From Streptomyces seoulensis (lineage in GTDB: Bacteria > Actinomycetota > Actinomycetes > Streptomycetales > Streptomycetaceae), in assembly GCF_004328625.1 (NCBI RefSeq), contig NZ_CP032229.1:2108001-2172000 (forward strand): 64,000 nt of DNA, read 5' to 3'. Numbering within the stretch: position 1 is the stretch's first letter; each line of letters begins with the position of its first letter. Position numbers and translations under genes: made by a program. This document shows positions 14,329 through 23,555 of the stretch, piece by piece. Below the pieces are notes generated by a model. The model was not told the DNA's origin and ran no database searches. It saw only the letters and a program-made list of their open reading frames with translations.

Positions 14329-15489
14329 ATGCACCAGCCAGTTTCCGACGCCCGAGAACGGGTGCTGCATGTTTCGCAGCCCGTCGACGGCGGAGTCGCA
14401 CGGGTCGTGCTCGACCTGGCGCGCGCCCAGCTCGCGGCCGGCGTGCGCGTCGTGATCGCCTGCCCAGGCGGCCGACTGGCCACGGAAGCACAGGAGATAG
14501 GCGCCGAGGTGCGGCTCTGGCGGGCCACCCGGTCACCGGGTCCCGCGCTGCCCGGCGAGGTACGGCGGCTCGCCCGCCTCGTCGGGGAGGTACGGCCCGC
14601 ACTGGTGCACGCGCACAGCGCCAAGGCCGGTCTGGCCGGCCGTCTCGCCCTGCGGGGCCGTATTCCGACCGTCTTCCAGCCGCATGCCTGGTCCTTCGAG
14701 GCCGTCGGCGGTCTCACCGGCGCGCTCGCCCTGCGCTGGGAGCGGTTCGCCGCGCGCTGGGCCGAGCGGGTGGTGTGCGTCAGTGAGGCGGAGCGCGAGA
14801 CCGGCGTACGCGCCGATGTGCGCGCCTCGTACGCCGTGGTGCCCAACGGCATCGACCTCGGGCGGTTCTCCCCCGCGCCCGCCCCGGCGGCCCGCGCCGG
14901 ACTGCCGGGGCTCGGGGCCGGACCGCTGGTGGTGTGCGTGGGACGGCTGTGCCCGCAGAAGGGCCAGGACGTGCTGCTGGCCGCGTGGGAGCGGGTGCTG
15001 ACCGTGCTGCCGGAGGCCCGGCTGGTGCTGGTCGGCGACGGACCCGACCGGGAGACGCTGGGCCGGTTGGCGGGCCCCCGCGTTCAGTTCGCCGGTGAGG
15101 TGGCCGACGTACTGCCCTGGTACCGGGCCGCCGATCTGGTGGTGCTGCCCTCGCGCTGGGAGGGCATGGCCCTGGCCCCGCTGGAGGCGCTGGCCTGCGC
15201 CCGGCCCGTGGTGCTCAGCGACGTGGACGGCGCCCGCGAGAGTCTGCCGCCCGCGCTCGCCGGACGCTGCCTGGTGCCGCCGGAGGACCCGGACGCGCTG
15301 GCCGCCGCCGTCACCGGGCTGCTGTGCGACGCGCCGCTGCGCGCGGACCTCGGCGCCCAGGGCCGCCGGCACGTCCTGACCACGCACGACGTACGGCTGA
15401 CCGGGGAGCGGATCGCGGACCTCTACCGCGACCTCCTCGGCACCCTGCCGTACGTGTCCACCGAGCGCAGGGAGTCGACCCACCCGTGA
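14329..15489 (+). CDS. GT4-type glycosyltransferase, first gene of the exopolysaccharide operon
   Basis: 386 residues from the ATG at 14329. The GT-B fold is clear: N-terminal VLHVSQPVDGGVARVVLDLA, LVHAHSAKAGLAGRL and CVSEAERETG, VVPNGIDLGRFSP at the domain junction, then PLVVCVGRLCPQKGQDVLLAAW. The nucleotide-sugar motif is VVLPSRWEGMALAPLEALAC (the E-x7-E region). It adds a sugar to a lipid-linked or growing glycan on the cytoplasmic membrane face; donor and linkage unknown. The stop overlaps the next GTG start (GTGA). A longer frame is open upstream but lacks glycosyltransferase character. Confidence 0.88.
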   Translation: MHQPVSDARERVLHVSQPVDGGVARVVLDLARAQLAAGVRVVIACPGGRLATEAQEIGAEVRLWRATRSPGPALPGEVRRLARLVGEVRPALVHAHSAKAGLAGRLALRGRIPTVFQPHAWSFEAVGGLTGALALRWERFAARWAERVVCVSEAERETGVRADVRASYAVVPNGIDLGRFSPAPAPAARAGLPGLGAGPLVVCVGRLCPQKGQDVLLAAWERVLTVLPEARLVLVGDGPDRETLGRLAGPRVQFAGEVADVLPWYRAADLVVLPSRWEGMALAPLEALACARPVVLSDVDGARESLPPALAGRCLVPPEDPDALAAAVTGLLCDAPLRADLGAQGRRHVLTTHDVRLTGERIADLYRDLLGTLPYVSTERRESTHP

Positions 15490-16889
15490 CCGCGGAAAGC
15501 ATCGTCCCCTCGCCCAGCGCCTCCGGCATGGACTCCGGGTACGCCGTACGGCCCGCGCGGGGTTTCCGGTTCCCGGCCCGGCGCCCGCACTCCCCCCTCG
15601 TCTCCCCGCTGCCGCTGCTCACCGCCGACCTCGCCGCCGCCGTGGCGGGCGCGGTCGTGCTGGACGCGGCCGTGCGCGGGCCGCTCGTCGTGGCCGCGCT
15701 GATCGGCACCGCCCTGCTGCCGCGGCCGCGTCCGGCCCGCGCGGTGACCGGCGTGCTCGACGAACTCCCCTCCGTCTGCGGCCGGATCGCGGTGGTCTGG
15801 CTGGCGCTCGGCGCGCTGACCGCCGCCCTGGAACCCGCCCATGCCCTGGCCCTGTCCGCGCTGGCCGTCGGCTGGTGCGCGCACGCGGTGGTGGCCTGCG
15901 TCGGCCGGGCCGCCGTGCACCGGCGGCGCCGGGTGCTGCGGCTGCGCCGGCCGAGCACCGCGCTGGTGATCGGCCCCGCCGCGACCGCCCAGCGGGTCGC
16001 AGCCGCGCTGCTGCGGCAGCCGGACTGCGGGGTACGCCCCGTCGGCGTGGTCACCGACCACCCGGACGGCAGCGCCGGGCTCCCCGTGCTGACCTGCGGC
16101 GAGCAGGTCGAGCGGGCGCTCATCCAGAACGGCGTCGGCACCGTCCTCACCGTCGACCCCGCCGTGCGCACCGAGAAGGGCCCGCTGCTGCGGGCGCTCG
16201 CCGAGTCGGGCTGCGCGGTGTGGGAGGTGGACGCGGACTGCCCGGCGTACGAGATGCGGGAGCAGCTCGCCGGGTTCTCGGTGCGGCGGCTCGGTCTCGG
16301 CGCCCGGCGGCGCGGCAGCGCGGGCAAGCGACTGCTGGACCTGGTGGTGTCGGGCACCCTGCTGGTGCCGGCCGCGCCGCTGCTGCTGGTCTGCGCGCTG
16401 GTGCTGCGGCTCAGCCAGGGTCCGGGCGTGGTGTTCCGGCAGGAGCGCATCGGCAAGGACGGCCGCCCCTTCACCCTGCTGAAGTTCCGCACGTACCGCC
16501 CGGTGGACGAGCGGGAGTCGGCGACCCGGTGGAGCGTGGCGGACGAGCGGCGGATGAACCCGTTCTGCCGGTTCCTGCGCCGGACCTCGCTGGACGAGCT
16601 GCTCCAGCTCTGGAACGTCTTCCGGGGCGACATGAGCCTGGTCGGCCCGCGCCCCGAACGCCCGTACTTCGTCACGCAGTTCAGCCAGTGCTACCCCGGT
16701 TACGCGGCCCGGCACCGGATGCGGGTGGGCATCACCGGGCTCGCCCAGGTCAGCGGGTTGCGCGGGGACACCTCGATCGAGGACCGGGCACGCTACGACA
16801 ACGCCTACATCGACAACTGGTCGCTGTGGCAGGACGTCTGCATCCTGCTGCGCACGGCGGCCGCCGTCGTACGGTCCACCGGGAGCTGA
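15486..16889 (+). CDS. Polyprenyl-phosphate sugar-1-phosphate transferase (priming enzyme)
   Basis: 467 residues from the GTG at 15486, overlapping the previous stop. The N-terminal half has several membrane segments and a CoA-binding-like domain. The C-terminal bacterial sugar-transferase domain shows KRLLDLVVSGTLLVPAAPLL, GPGVVFRQERIGKDGRPF, LKFRTYRP, LRRTSLDELLQLWNVFRGDM and SLVGPRPE, all canonical for the WbaP/CpsE family. It moves a sugar-1-phosphate onto undecaprenyl phosphate to start repeat-unit synthesis. This marks the cluster as a Wzx/Wzy-type pathway. It is followed after 3 bases by the polymerase gene. Confidence 0.92.
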   Translation: MTAESIVPSPSASGMDSGYAVRPARGFRFPARRPHSPLVSPLPLLTADLAAAVAGAVVLDAAVRGPLVVAALIGTALLPRPRPARAVTGVLDELPSVCGRIAVVWLALGALTAALEPAHALALSALAVGWCAHAVVACVGRAAVHRRRRVLRLRRPSTALVIGPAATAQRVAAALLRQPDCGVRPVGVVTDHPDGSAGLPVLTCGEQVERALIQNGVGTVLTVDPAVRTEKGPLLRALAESGCAVWEVDADCPAYEMREQLAGFSVRRLGLGARRRGSAGKRLLDLVVSGTLLVPAAPLLLVCALVLRLSQGPGVVFRQERIGKDGRPFTLLKFRTYRPVDERESATRWSVADERRMNPFCRFLRRTSLDELLQLWNVFRGDMSLVGPRPERPYFVTQFSQCYPGYAARHRMRVGITGLAQVSGLRGDTSIEDRARYDNAYIDNWSLWQDVCILLRTAAAVVRSTGS

Positions 16890-16892
16890 CGG

Positions 16893-18206
16893 ATGAGCCT
16901 CGCGCTGCCGCTCGGCCGCCCCCGGCACTGGTCCCCGCTGCTGCCGGTGCTCGCCGTGCTCGTCCTGCTCGCGCTGCCCCTCTCCTCCAGCGAGGGGGGC
17001 GGCGCGGGCCCGGCCGACGCGGCGTCCGCGCTGGTCGTCGGCGCCTGTCTGGTGCGGCTGCTGCGGGAGCGGGCCCGCCCGCTGTCCGCCCGGTCCGCGC
17101 TGGTGCTGGGGCTGCCGGTGGCCGGGGCGGCGCTGGCCGCGATGGGCGCCGCCTCCCCGGGCGCCGGTCTCGCCGGACTCGGCCGCTACCTCCAGGTCTT
17201 CGTCCTGGTTCCGGCCGCCGTGCTCCTTCTGATCCGCGACCGCCGGGACTTCCGGCTGCTGGCCTGGGCGCTGGTGGGGCTCGCGCTCTGGCAGGGCGCG
17301 GTCGGCGTCAAGCAGTACGTCACCGGGACCGGTGCCTCGTACCAGGGCCGGATGATCCGCGCGGTCGGCACCTTCGGGCCGTACGACGTGATGGGGATGG
17401 CCACCGTGGTGGCGTTCGGGCTGCTGTGCGCGGTGGGGCTGGCGCTGGGGAGGGCGCCGGTGCGGGAGCGGGCGGCCGCGGCCGGGTGCGCGCTGGCGCT
17501 GCTGGTGCCGCTGGCGCTCTCCTTCAGCCGGGGCGCGTGGATCGCCACCGCCGTCACCCTCACCGCGCAACTGCTGCTGGCCGGGGTCCGCCGGGCGCTG
17601 AAGGTGGGCGCGGTGGTGGTCGCGGCCGGGGTGGTGCTGGTGGGCGGTCTCGGGGTGGGCACGGCGATGCTCCAGGAGCGGATCGACAGCATCACCAAGG
17701 TCGCCGACGCCCCCGACCAGTCGGTCACCGACCGGTACACCATGTGGGCGGCTGCCACCGGGATGTGGCGCGAACACCCGCTGACCGGCGTGGGGTTGAA
17801 GGGCTTCCCGGAGTACCGGGACGGCCACGCCTCGCTCGCGCTGTCCTCGGGCAGCGACACCGAGGGCGCGGGCGTCGGTTTCCGCCGGGAGCCGCTGCTC
17901 TCCCCGCACAACATGTACCTGCTCGTCCTCGCCGAGCAGGGCCTGATCGGGCTGCTGTGCCTGGCGGGCGGCTGGCTGGCGATGCTGGTGCTCGGGCTGC
18001 GCGGCCTGCGGGCCGCCCACCGTACGGGCCGGGGCCTGGACTGCGCGCTGATCGGCTGCGGTCTGCTGCTCTGGCAGCTCGTGGACTTCGTGTACGCCGA
18101 CATCGGCGGCCCCTCCACCGTGCTGACGGCGGTGTGCCTGGGCCTGGTGGCGTGGTGGGCGCTGGTGGGCGCGGCCCCGGCCGTGCCGGACGGGGGTGCG
18201 CGATGA
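16893..18206 (+). CDS. Wzy/O-antigen-ligase-like polysaccharide polymerase
   Basis: 437 residues with about 10-12 hydrophobic segments. A large loop before the last segments contains TDRYTMWAAATGMWREHPLT then GVGLKGFPEYRDGH, typical of the Wzy_C/O-antigen ligase family, and a later SPHNMYLLVLAEQGLIGLLC is also characteristic. It would polymerise lipid-linked repeat units on the outer membrane face. The stop overlaps the flippase start (ATGA). Confidence 0.88.
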   Translation: MSLALPLGRPRHWSPLLPVLAVLVLLALPLSSSEGGGAGPADAASALVVGACLVRLLRERARPLSARSALVLGLPVAGAALAAMGAASPGAGLAGLGRYLQVFVLVPAAVLLLIRDRRDFRLLAWALVGLALWQGAVGVKQYVTGTGASYQGRMIRAVGTFGPYDVMGMATVVAFGLLCAVGLALGRAPVRERAAAAGCALALLVPLALSFSRGAWIATAVTLTAQLLLAGVRRALKVGAVVVAAGVVLVGGLGVGTAMLQERIDSITKVADAPDQSVTDRYTMWAAATGMWREHPLTGVGLKGFPEYRDGHASLALSSGSDTEGAGVGFRREPLLSPHNMYLLVLAEQGLIGLLCLAGGWLAMLVLGLRGLRAAHRTGRGLDCALIGCGLLLWQLVDFVYADIGGPSTVLTAVCLGLVAWWALVGAAPAVPDGGAR

Positions 18207-19861
18207 CGCTGACGCCCGCTCCCGGACCGGAGACGACGACCCGGCAGCCTCCGCCGGCCGAGCCCGAACACGCGCCGGTGACACGGCGGTTCCTCGCCCG
18301 CGCCGCCCTGCTCACCGCCTCCCTGTCCGCCGCCGGCGCCCTGCTCGGGCTGGTCCGGGACCAGTCGCTGGCCCGGCTGTTCGGGGCCGGGCGGGACACG
18401 GACGCGTTCCTGGTCGCCTGGACGGTGCCCGAGTTCGCGGCCACCCTGCTGATCGAGGACGGGCTGGCCTTCGCGCTGATCCCGGCGTTCAGCATGGCGC
18501 TGGCCCGCCGCGCGCAGGGCGCTCCGGGAGATCCCGTACGGGCCCTGGTCCGGGGGACGCTGCCCCGGCTGACGCTGGCCTTCGTCGTGGTGGGGGCGGT
18601 GCTCGCGCTCGGCGCGCCGCAGCTCGTGCAGGTGCTCGCGCCCGGTCTGCCCGACCCGGCGCTCGCGGTGGACTGCACCCGGCTCACCGCGACCTGTGTG
18701 CTCACCTTCGGGCTCGCCGGGTACTTCAGCGCGGCCCTGCGCGCCCACCGCCGCTTCCTGGCACCGGCCGCGATCTACGTGGCGTACAACACGGGCATCG
18801 TCACGGCGATGTTCGCGCTCGGCGGGGTCTGGGGGGTGCGGTCGGCGGCGGTCGGGGTCGCGGCGGGCGGGGTGCTGATGGTCCTCACCCAACTCCCTTT
18901 CCTGGTGGGCCGGTTACGCAGCCGCCGGACGACGGAGGTGACGCCGGAGCCCCTCCCGGCCAAGCCGCCCTCGGTGAACCTGCCGCTGATGGCCACGGTG
19001 CTGCTGTTCGCGCTGTGCCGGCAGTCGCAGGTGCTGATCGAACGGTTCCTCGCCTCCAGCCTGCCCTCCGGGGCCATCTCGCACCTGAACTACGCCCAGA
19101 AGATCGCCCAGATCCCCATGACCATGTCGATGATGCTCTGCACGATCACCTTCCCGGTGGTCGCGCGGGCGCTCGCCGAGGGCGACACCGAGCGTGCCCG
19201 GGTCCGGGTGGAGCGGGACCTCGCGGTCGCCTCCGGCCTGGTGCTGCTGGGCACGGCGGCGGTCGTGGCGTGCGCCCCGCAGATCGTCCAACTACTGTTC
19301 CAGCGCGGCGCGTTCACTGCCGGGGACACGGCGGCGACAGCGGGCGTGATGCGCGTGTACGCCGTCGGCCTGCTCGGCCAGACCCTCACCGGTGTCCTGG
19401 TCCGCTCCTACTTCTCGGCGGGCCGCCCCACCTGGTACCCGCTCGGCGCGATGTCCGCCGGGGTACTCGCCACCTGCGCCATCGGCGCGGCCACCGTCGG
19501 CACCTGGGGCGTGACCGGCATCGCCGCCGCCAACGCCACCGGCATCACCCTCACCGCCGCCCTGCTGCTCTCCGGCATGCGCGGCCCCCGGCACGGCAGG
19601 CGGCGCGGGGTGCAGATCCGCACCCGGCACGTGCTGCGTGAGCTGAGCCGCCCGGCCGGAGCCGCGCTCGGGGCCGCCCTCGCCGGGGCCTGGGCCGCGA
19701 CCCTGCCCGTGGGGGCACTGGCGGGGCTCGCCGCCGGGGGCCTCACCGTGCTCACCGTCTTCGTCCTGCTCGGCTGGGCCCTGGGCGCCCAGGGCTTCGC
19801 ACCCGCCCTCCGTTCCGTACGCACCCGCACCCGAAGGCTCGCTCATGCCGTCTTCCGTTGA
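18203..19861 (+). CDS. MurJ/MviN-like lipid-linked oligosaccharide flippase
   Basis: 552 residues from the ATG at 18203. About 14 hydrophobic segments are present. The N-terminal GLVRDQSLARLFGAGRDTDA then FLVAWTVPEFAATLLIEDGL is the MurJ signature. Later motifs such as YAQKIAQIPMTMS and GAFTAGDT also fit. Given the priming enzyme and Wzy polymerase next to it, it probably acts as the Wzx-type flippase of this polysaccharide rather than as the cell-wall lipid II flippase. It overlaps the next gene by 17 bases. Confidence 0.9.
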   Translation: MTLTPAPGPETTTRQPPPAEPEHAPVTRRFLARAALLTASLSAAGALLGLVRDQSLARLFGAGRDTDAFLVAWTVPEFAATLLIEDGLAFALIPAFSMALARRAQGAPGDPVRALVRGTLPRLTLAFVVVGAVLALGAPQLVQVLAPGLPDPALAVDCTRLTATCVLTFGLAGYFSAALRAHRRFLAPAAIYVAYNTGIVTAMFALGGVWGVRSAAVGVAAGGVLMVLTQLPFLVGRLRSRRTTEVTPEPLPAKPPSVNLPLMATVLLFALCRQSQVLIERFLASSLPSGAISHLNYAQKIAQIPMTMSMMLCTITFPVVARALAEGDTERARVRVERDLAVASGLVLLGTAAVVACAPQIVQLLFQRGAFTAGDTAATAGVMRVYAVGLLGQTLTGVLVRSYFSAGRPTWYPLGAMSAGVLATCAIGAATVGTWGVTGIAAANATGITLTAALLLSGMRGPRHGRRRGVQIRTRHVLRELSRPAGAALGAALAGAWAATLPVGALAGLAAGGLTVLTVFVLLGWALGAQGFAPALRSVRTRTRRLAHAVFR

Positions 19862-20618
19862 GTCCGCGCCCGTCCTCCGCACCGGCTCCCCCCGGCCCCG
19901 CGGAGGGGGGCCCGTCCCGTGGATCGCCATGTACCACTCGGTCGGCGACTGCTCCGACGACCCCTATCGCGTCACCGTGACCCCGGCCCGGCTGGAGCGC
20001 CAGCTGCGCTGGCTGCGCGGGCGGGGGCTGCGAGGCGTGTCGGTGGGCGAGCTGCTGGCCGCCCGCGCGCGGGGCGCCGGACGCGGTCTGGTCGGACTCA
20101 CCTTCGACGACGGGTACGCCGACTTCGTCACCGACGCGGTGGCGCTGCTGGCCCGCTGGGAGTGCACGGCCACCCTGTTCGTGCTGCCCGGCCGGCTCGG
20201 CGGGGAGAACACCTGGGACCCGCTCGGCCCGCGCAAGCCCCTGCTGACCGCCGACTCCGTGCGCGAGGCCCACCGGGCCGGGGTGGAGATCGGCTCCCAC
20301 GGCCTGACCCACGTCGACCTCACCGACGCCGACGACGCCGTCCTGCACGCCGAAGTCAGCGACAGCCGCGCCCTGTTGACCGAGCTGACCGGCGCCCCCG
20401 TCCAGGGCTTCTGCTACCCGTACGGCACGGTCGACCGGCGTGTGACCGAGGCCGTGCGGGAGGCCGGTTACGACTACGCCTGCGCCATCGACCCCGGCGA
20501 GCTGAGCGGCCCGCACGCGCTGCCCCGCGTGCATGTGGGGCAGAACGACAACGCCCTGCGGCTGTTCCTGAAGTACCGGCTGCACCGGCTGCGCCGCCGT
20601 CCGGTGGCGGGGCTGTGA
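19845..20618 (+). CDS. Polysaccharide deacetylase (NodB/CE4 type)
   Basis: 257 residues. NodB motifs are in order: LTFDDGYADF (motif 1 with catalytic and metal Asp), SHGLTHVDL (motif 2 with metal His residues), and FCYPYGTVDRRV (motif 3). WIAMYHSVGD precedes motif 1. No clear signal peptide, so it probably acts in the cytoplasm or near the membrane on a lipid-linked N-acetylated sugar. It implies an N-acetylhexosamine in the repeat unit that is partly deacetylated. Confidence 0.9.
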   Translation: MPSSVESAPVLRTGSPRPRGGGPVPWIAMYHSVGDCSDDPYRVTVTPARLERQLRWLRGRGLRGVSVGELLAARARGAGRGLVGLTFDDGYADFVTDAVALLARWECTATLFVLPGRLGGENTWDPLGPRKPLLTADSVREAHRAGVEIGSHGLTHVDLTDADDAVLHAEVSDSRALLTELTGAPVQGFCYPYGTVDRRVTEAVREAGYDYACAIDPGELSGPHALPRVHVGQNDNALRLFLKYRLHRLRRRPVAGL

Positions 20619-21775
20619 TGCGGGCGCTGCACATCATCACCGGCCTCGGGGTCGGCGGCGCCGAGCAGCAACTGCGGTTGATGTTGCGCCACTTGCCGGT
20701 CGAGTGCGACGTGGTGACGCTGACCAACCCCGGCCCGGTGGCCGCCGGGCTGCGGGCCGACGGGGTGCGGGTGACCGACCTCGCCATGAGCGGCAACCGC
20801 GACCTGGCCGCGCTGCCCCGGCTGGCCCGGCTGATCCGGCGCGGCCACTACGACCTGGTCCACACCCACCTCTACCGGGCCTGTCTCTACGGCCGCCTGG
20901 CGGCACGGCTCGCGGGAGTACGCGCGGTGGTCGCCACCGAACACTCCCTGGGCGACTCCCAGATGGAGGGCCGCCCGCTCAACTCCGGTGTACGCACGCT
21001 GTATCTGGCCGGGGAGCGCCTGGGCCGTTCGACGGTCGCCGTCTCCCCCACGGTCGCCGCCCGCCTGACCCGCTGGGGCGTACCGGAGCCGCGCATCGCG
21101 GTCGTCCCCAACGGCATCGACCTGGAGCCCTTCCGCTTCGACCCGGAGCGGCGGACGCGGGTCCGGGCCCAGCTGGGCATCCCTGAGGACGCGTTCGTCA
21201 TCGGGGGTATCGGACGGCTGGCCCCCGGCAAGCGGTTCGACATCCTGATCGAGGCGCTCGCCCAACTGCCGCCCGACTGTCGCCTGTTGCTGGTGGGAGG
21301 CGGAGCCGAAGAAAACGCTCTCCGCCGTACCGCCACCGGCGCCGGGGTGGCCGGCCGGGTGCTGTTCACCGGCGAGGTCCCCGGCCTCCCCGACGGCTCG
21401 GCCGGCCTCGACCTGCCCGCGCTGACCTCCGCGATGGACGTGCTCGCCGCCCCCTCCCCGGAGGAGGCGTTCGGGTTGGCCGTCGTGGAGGCGCTCGCGG
21501 CCGGACTCCCGGTGCGCTACGCCTCCTGCCCCGCCGTCGAGGACCTCCCGCCCGGGGCAGCGCCCGACGCCGTGCGCGTACGCGGCGGCGCCGACGCGTA
21601 CGCCGCCGCACTCGCGGACGTCCGCGCCGCCGGACCGGGCCCGCGTGCCGTCCCGGAGGCGGCCCGCCACTACTGCATCACCCGCAGCGCCGCCCGGCTG
21701 ATGGACGTCTACGCGGCGGCGCTCACCCCTGCTCTCCCCTCGCCCCGACACCCTCACGGAGGCAGCCCCTCATGA
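20618..21775 (+). CDS. GT4-type glycosyltransferase, second of the operon
   Basis: 385 residues from the ATG at 20618, overlapping the deacetylase stop. N-terminal HIITGLGVGGAEQQLRLMLR is a classic GT4 start. It continues with LVHTHLYRACLYGRLAARLA, VVPNGIDLEPFRFDPERR, IGGIGRLAPGKRFDILIEAL and the EEAFGLAVVEALAAGLPV donor-binding E-x7-E motif. Cytoplasmic, membrane-associated; sugar unknown. Confidence 0.9.
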   Translation: MRALHIITGLGVGGAEQQLRLMLRHLPVECDVVTLTNPGPVAAGLRADGVRVTDLAMSGNRDLAALPRLARLIRRGHYDLVHTHLYRACLYGRLAARLAGVRAVVATEHSLGDSQMEGRPLNSGVRTLYLAGERLGRSTVAVSPTVAARLTRWGVPEPRIAVVPNGIDLEPFRFDPERRTRVRAQLGIPEDAFVIGGIGRLAPGKRFDILIEALAQLPPDCRLLLVGGGAEENALRRTATGAGVAGRVLFTGEVPGLPDGSAGLDLPALTSAMDVLAAPSPEEAFGLAVVEALAAGLPVRYASCPAVEDLPPGAAPDAVRVRGGADAYAAALADVRAAGPGPRAVPEAARHYCITRSAARLMDVYAAALTPALPSPRHPHGGSPS

Positions 21776-22428
21776 CCGACAACCCCACCCGGCGCCGTCG
21801 CACCGGCCGACTGCCGGGCTCACGTTCCCTGCCGCCCTGGTCGCTGGTGGCCGCCGGGGTCGTCGCGGGCGGGCTGATCGGCGGCGGGTACGGCCTGCTC
21901 AAGGCTCCCACGTACACCGCGACCAGCTATGTCGTCGCCGTGCCCGCCGAGCACTCCGACACCTCCACCGCGCTCGGCTTCGCCCAGGCGTACGGCAGGG
22001 TCGCCACCCAGCCCGCCGTGCTCGCCGCGGCGCAGGAGCGGGCCGGGGTGCCGGTGACGACCCTGGCCGCGAGCGTGCGCACGGCCACCTCGCCGGACGC
22101 CCCGATGGTCGCCGTCTCCGCCACCTCGGAGCGGCCCGCGCAGGCCGCCGCCATGGCCAACGCGGTCGCCGCCGCGCTCAGCGAGCAGGCCGACGCGAGC
22201 GAGAAGGCCACCCATGTCGAGCTGCTCCCGTTCTCCCGCGCGGTCCGCCCGGCCGAGCCGTCATCGGCCTCCGCCGGAGTGACCACGCTGGTCGGCGCGG
22301 GGGCGGGCGGGCTGCTCGGCGGGCTCGCGCTGCTGGTCCGGCCGGGACGCCGGGAGGAACCCGGGACCGCGCTCCCGGCCCCGCTGCCCGGCCCGGCCTA
22401 CGCCGCCGACGTCCACAGCCGGCTGTGA
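21772..22428 (+). CDS. Wzz/chain-length-determinant-like membrane protein
   Basis: 218 residues. One membrane segment near the N-terminus (SLVAAGVVAGGLIGGGYGLL), then PTYTATSYVVAVPAEHSD, a helical extracytoplasmic domain rich in Ala, and a second hydrophobic segment (VTTLVGAGAGGLLGGLALLV) before a short Pro-rich tail. This two-helix layout with Y-T-A-x-S-Y-V after the first helix is that of Wzz/KpsE-like proteins. No kinase domain is fused. It likely sets chain length with the Wzy polymerase. Overlaps both neighbours by 4 bases. Confidence 0.75.
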   Translation: MTDNPTRRRRTGRLPGSRSLPPWSLVAAGVVAGGLIGGGYGLLKAPTYTATSYVVAVPAEHSDTSTALGFAQAYGRVATQPAVLAAAQERAGVPVTTLAASVRTATSPDAPMVAVSATSERPAQAAAMANAVAAALSEQADASEKATHVELLPFSRAVRPAEPSSASAGVTTLVGAGAGGLLGGLALLVRPGRREEPGTALPAPLPGPAYAADVHSRL

Positions 22429-23555
22429 CGGCGACGTACGCGGCGCGCCCCGCCTCCTTGGCGCGTCCCGCGCTCACCACCCAACTCCTCACCGACGAGA
22501 TGGCGTTCGCCGCCCTCGCCCCGGCCTGGGGCCTGCTGCACCGGCGCTGCGCCACCGCGACGCCGTTCCAGAGCCACGCCTGGCTGCACTCCTGGTGGCA
22601 GTCGTACGGCAGGCCCGGCAGGCTCCGCGTCGTCCTGGTCCGTTCGGGCCGCGACCTGCTGGCCGCCGCCCCCCTGACCCTCACCCGGCACCCCTTCCCC
22701 GCCCTGGTCCCGCTGGGCGGCACCGTCTCCGACTACGGCGACGTGCTGCTCGACGACGCCGACGACGGCCGCGCCCTCACCGCCCTGACCGACGCCCTGT
22801 GGACGGCCGCCCGCACCGCCCTGATCGACCTGCGCGAGGTACGCGCCGGGGGCGCGGCGGAACGCGTCTACGACCGCTGGCCCGGGCCGCGCCGCCGGGT
22901 CCCGGACTCCCTGTGCCTGGAGCTGCCCCCGGTATCGATGGACGAGCTTCTCACCCGGCTGCCGTCCGGCAAGGCCCAGCGGGTACGGGCCAAGCTGCGC
23001 AAGCTGTCCGCGCTCGGGGTGGCCCGGCGCACGGCCGGTCCCGGCGAGGCGGAGGCGGCGGTGGCCCGGCTGCTGGAGCTGCACCGGCTGCAGTGGCAGG
23101 GCCGGAAGGTGACGCCCGAGCATCTGCGGCCCCGCTTCCGGGAGCACCTGATGCGCGCGGTGGAGCCGATGGTCCGCTCCGGGGACGCGGTCGTCACCGA
23201 GTTCCGCATCGGCGAGGAGGTCGTCGCCGTCGACCTCACCCTGCTCTCCCCGGGCCTCGCGGGCGGCTACCTCTACGGCGCCCATCCCTCGCTGCGCGAA
23301 CGCAAGGCCGACGTCGCCGTCATACTGCTGGACGCCTGCGCCACGCACACCGCCGCGGGCTCCCACGGCACGCTGAGCCTGATGCGCGGCGACGAACCGT
23401 ACAAGCACCACTGGCGCCCCGACCCGGCGCCCAGCGGGCGGCTGCTGCTGGCCCGGCGCCGTACCGCGCCGCTGCTGTCGGCCGCGCTGTCCGACGCGAC
23501 GGCCCGGCGCCACGGCAAGGCGGCCCTTGCCCGCCTCGGCGAACGCCGGCCCTAA
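22425..23555 (+). CDS. FemAB/BioF2-like GNAT acyltransferase
   Basis: 376 residues from the GTG at 22425. The layout fits the BioF2-like acetyltransferase group often found in exopolysaccharide clusters: TPFQSHAWLHSWWQSYGRPG near residue 45, the charged LPSGKAQRVRAKLRKLSALG, and a C-terminal GNAT core with GDAVVTEFRIGEEVVAVDLT, LYGAHPSLRERK and LMRGDEPYKHHW. It probably transfers an acyl or aminoacyl group to a sugar; the substrate is not visible. Last gene of the operon; it converges on the GH26-like gene with a 4-base overlap. Confidence 0.78.
   Translation: MTATYAARPASLARPALTTQLLTDEMAFAALAPAWGLLHRRCATATPFQSHAWLHSWWQSYGRPGRLRVVLVRSGRDLLAAAPLTLTRHPFPALVPLGGTVSDYGDVLLDDADDGRALTALTDALWTAARTALIDLREVRAGGAAERVYDRWPGPRRRVPDSLCLELPPVSMDELLTRLPSGKAQRVRAKLRKLSALGVARRTAGPGEAEAAVARLLELHRLQWQGRKVTPEHLRPRFREHLMRAVEPMVRSGDAVVTEFRIGEEVVAVDLTLLSPGLAGGYLYGAHPSLRERKADVAVILLDACATHTAAGSHGTLSLMRGDEPYKHHWRPDPAPSGRLLLARRRTAPLLSAALSDATARRHGKAALARLGERRP

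Noticed and set aside
13439..14455. Plus-strand frame of 338 codons upstream of the polysaccharide operon
   Set aside because: It runs antisense to the short chaplin and then out of frame into the glycosyltransferase; no family character.
15423..18284. A 953-codon open frame on the minus strand opposite the polysaccharide genes
   Set aside because: It is a GC-bias shadow: the plus strand encodes recognisable sugar transferase, polymerase and flippase with overlapping starts, and the antisense translation is low-complexity Arg/Gln/Pro.
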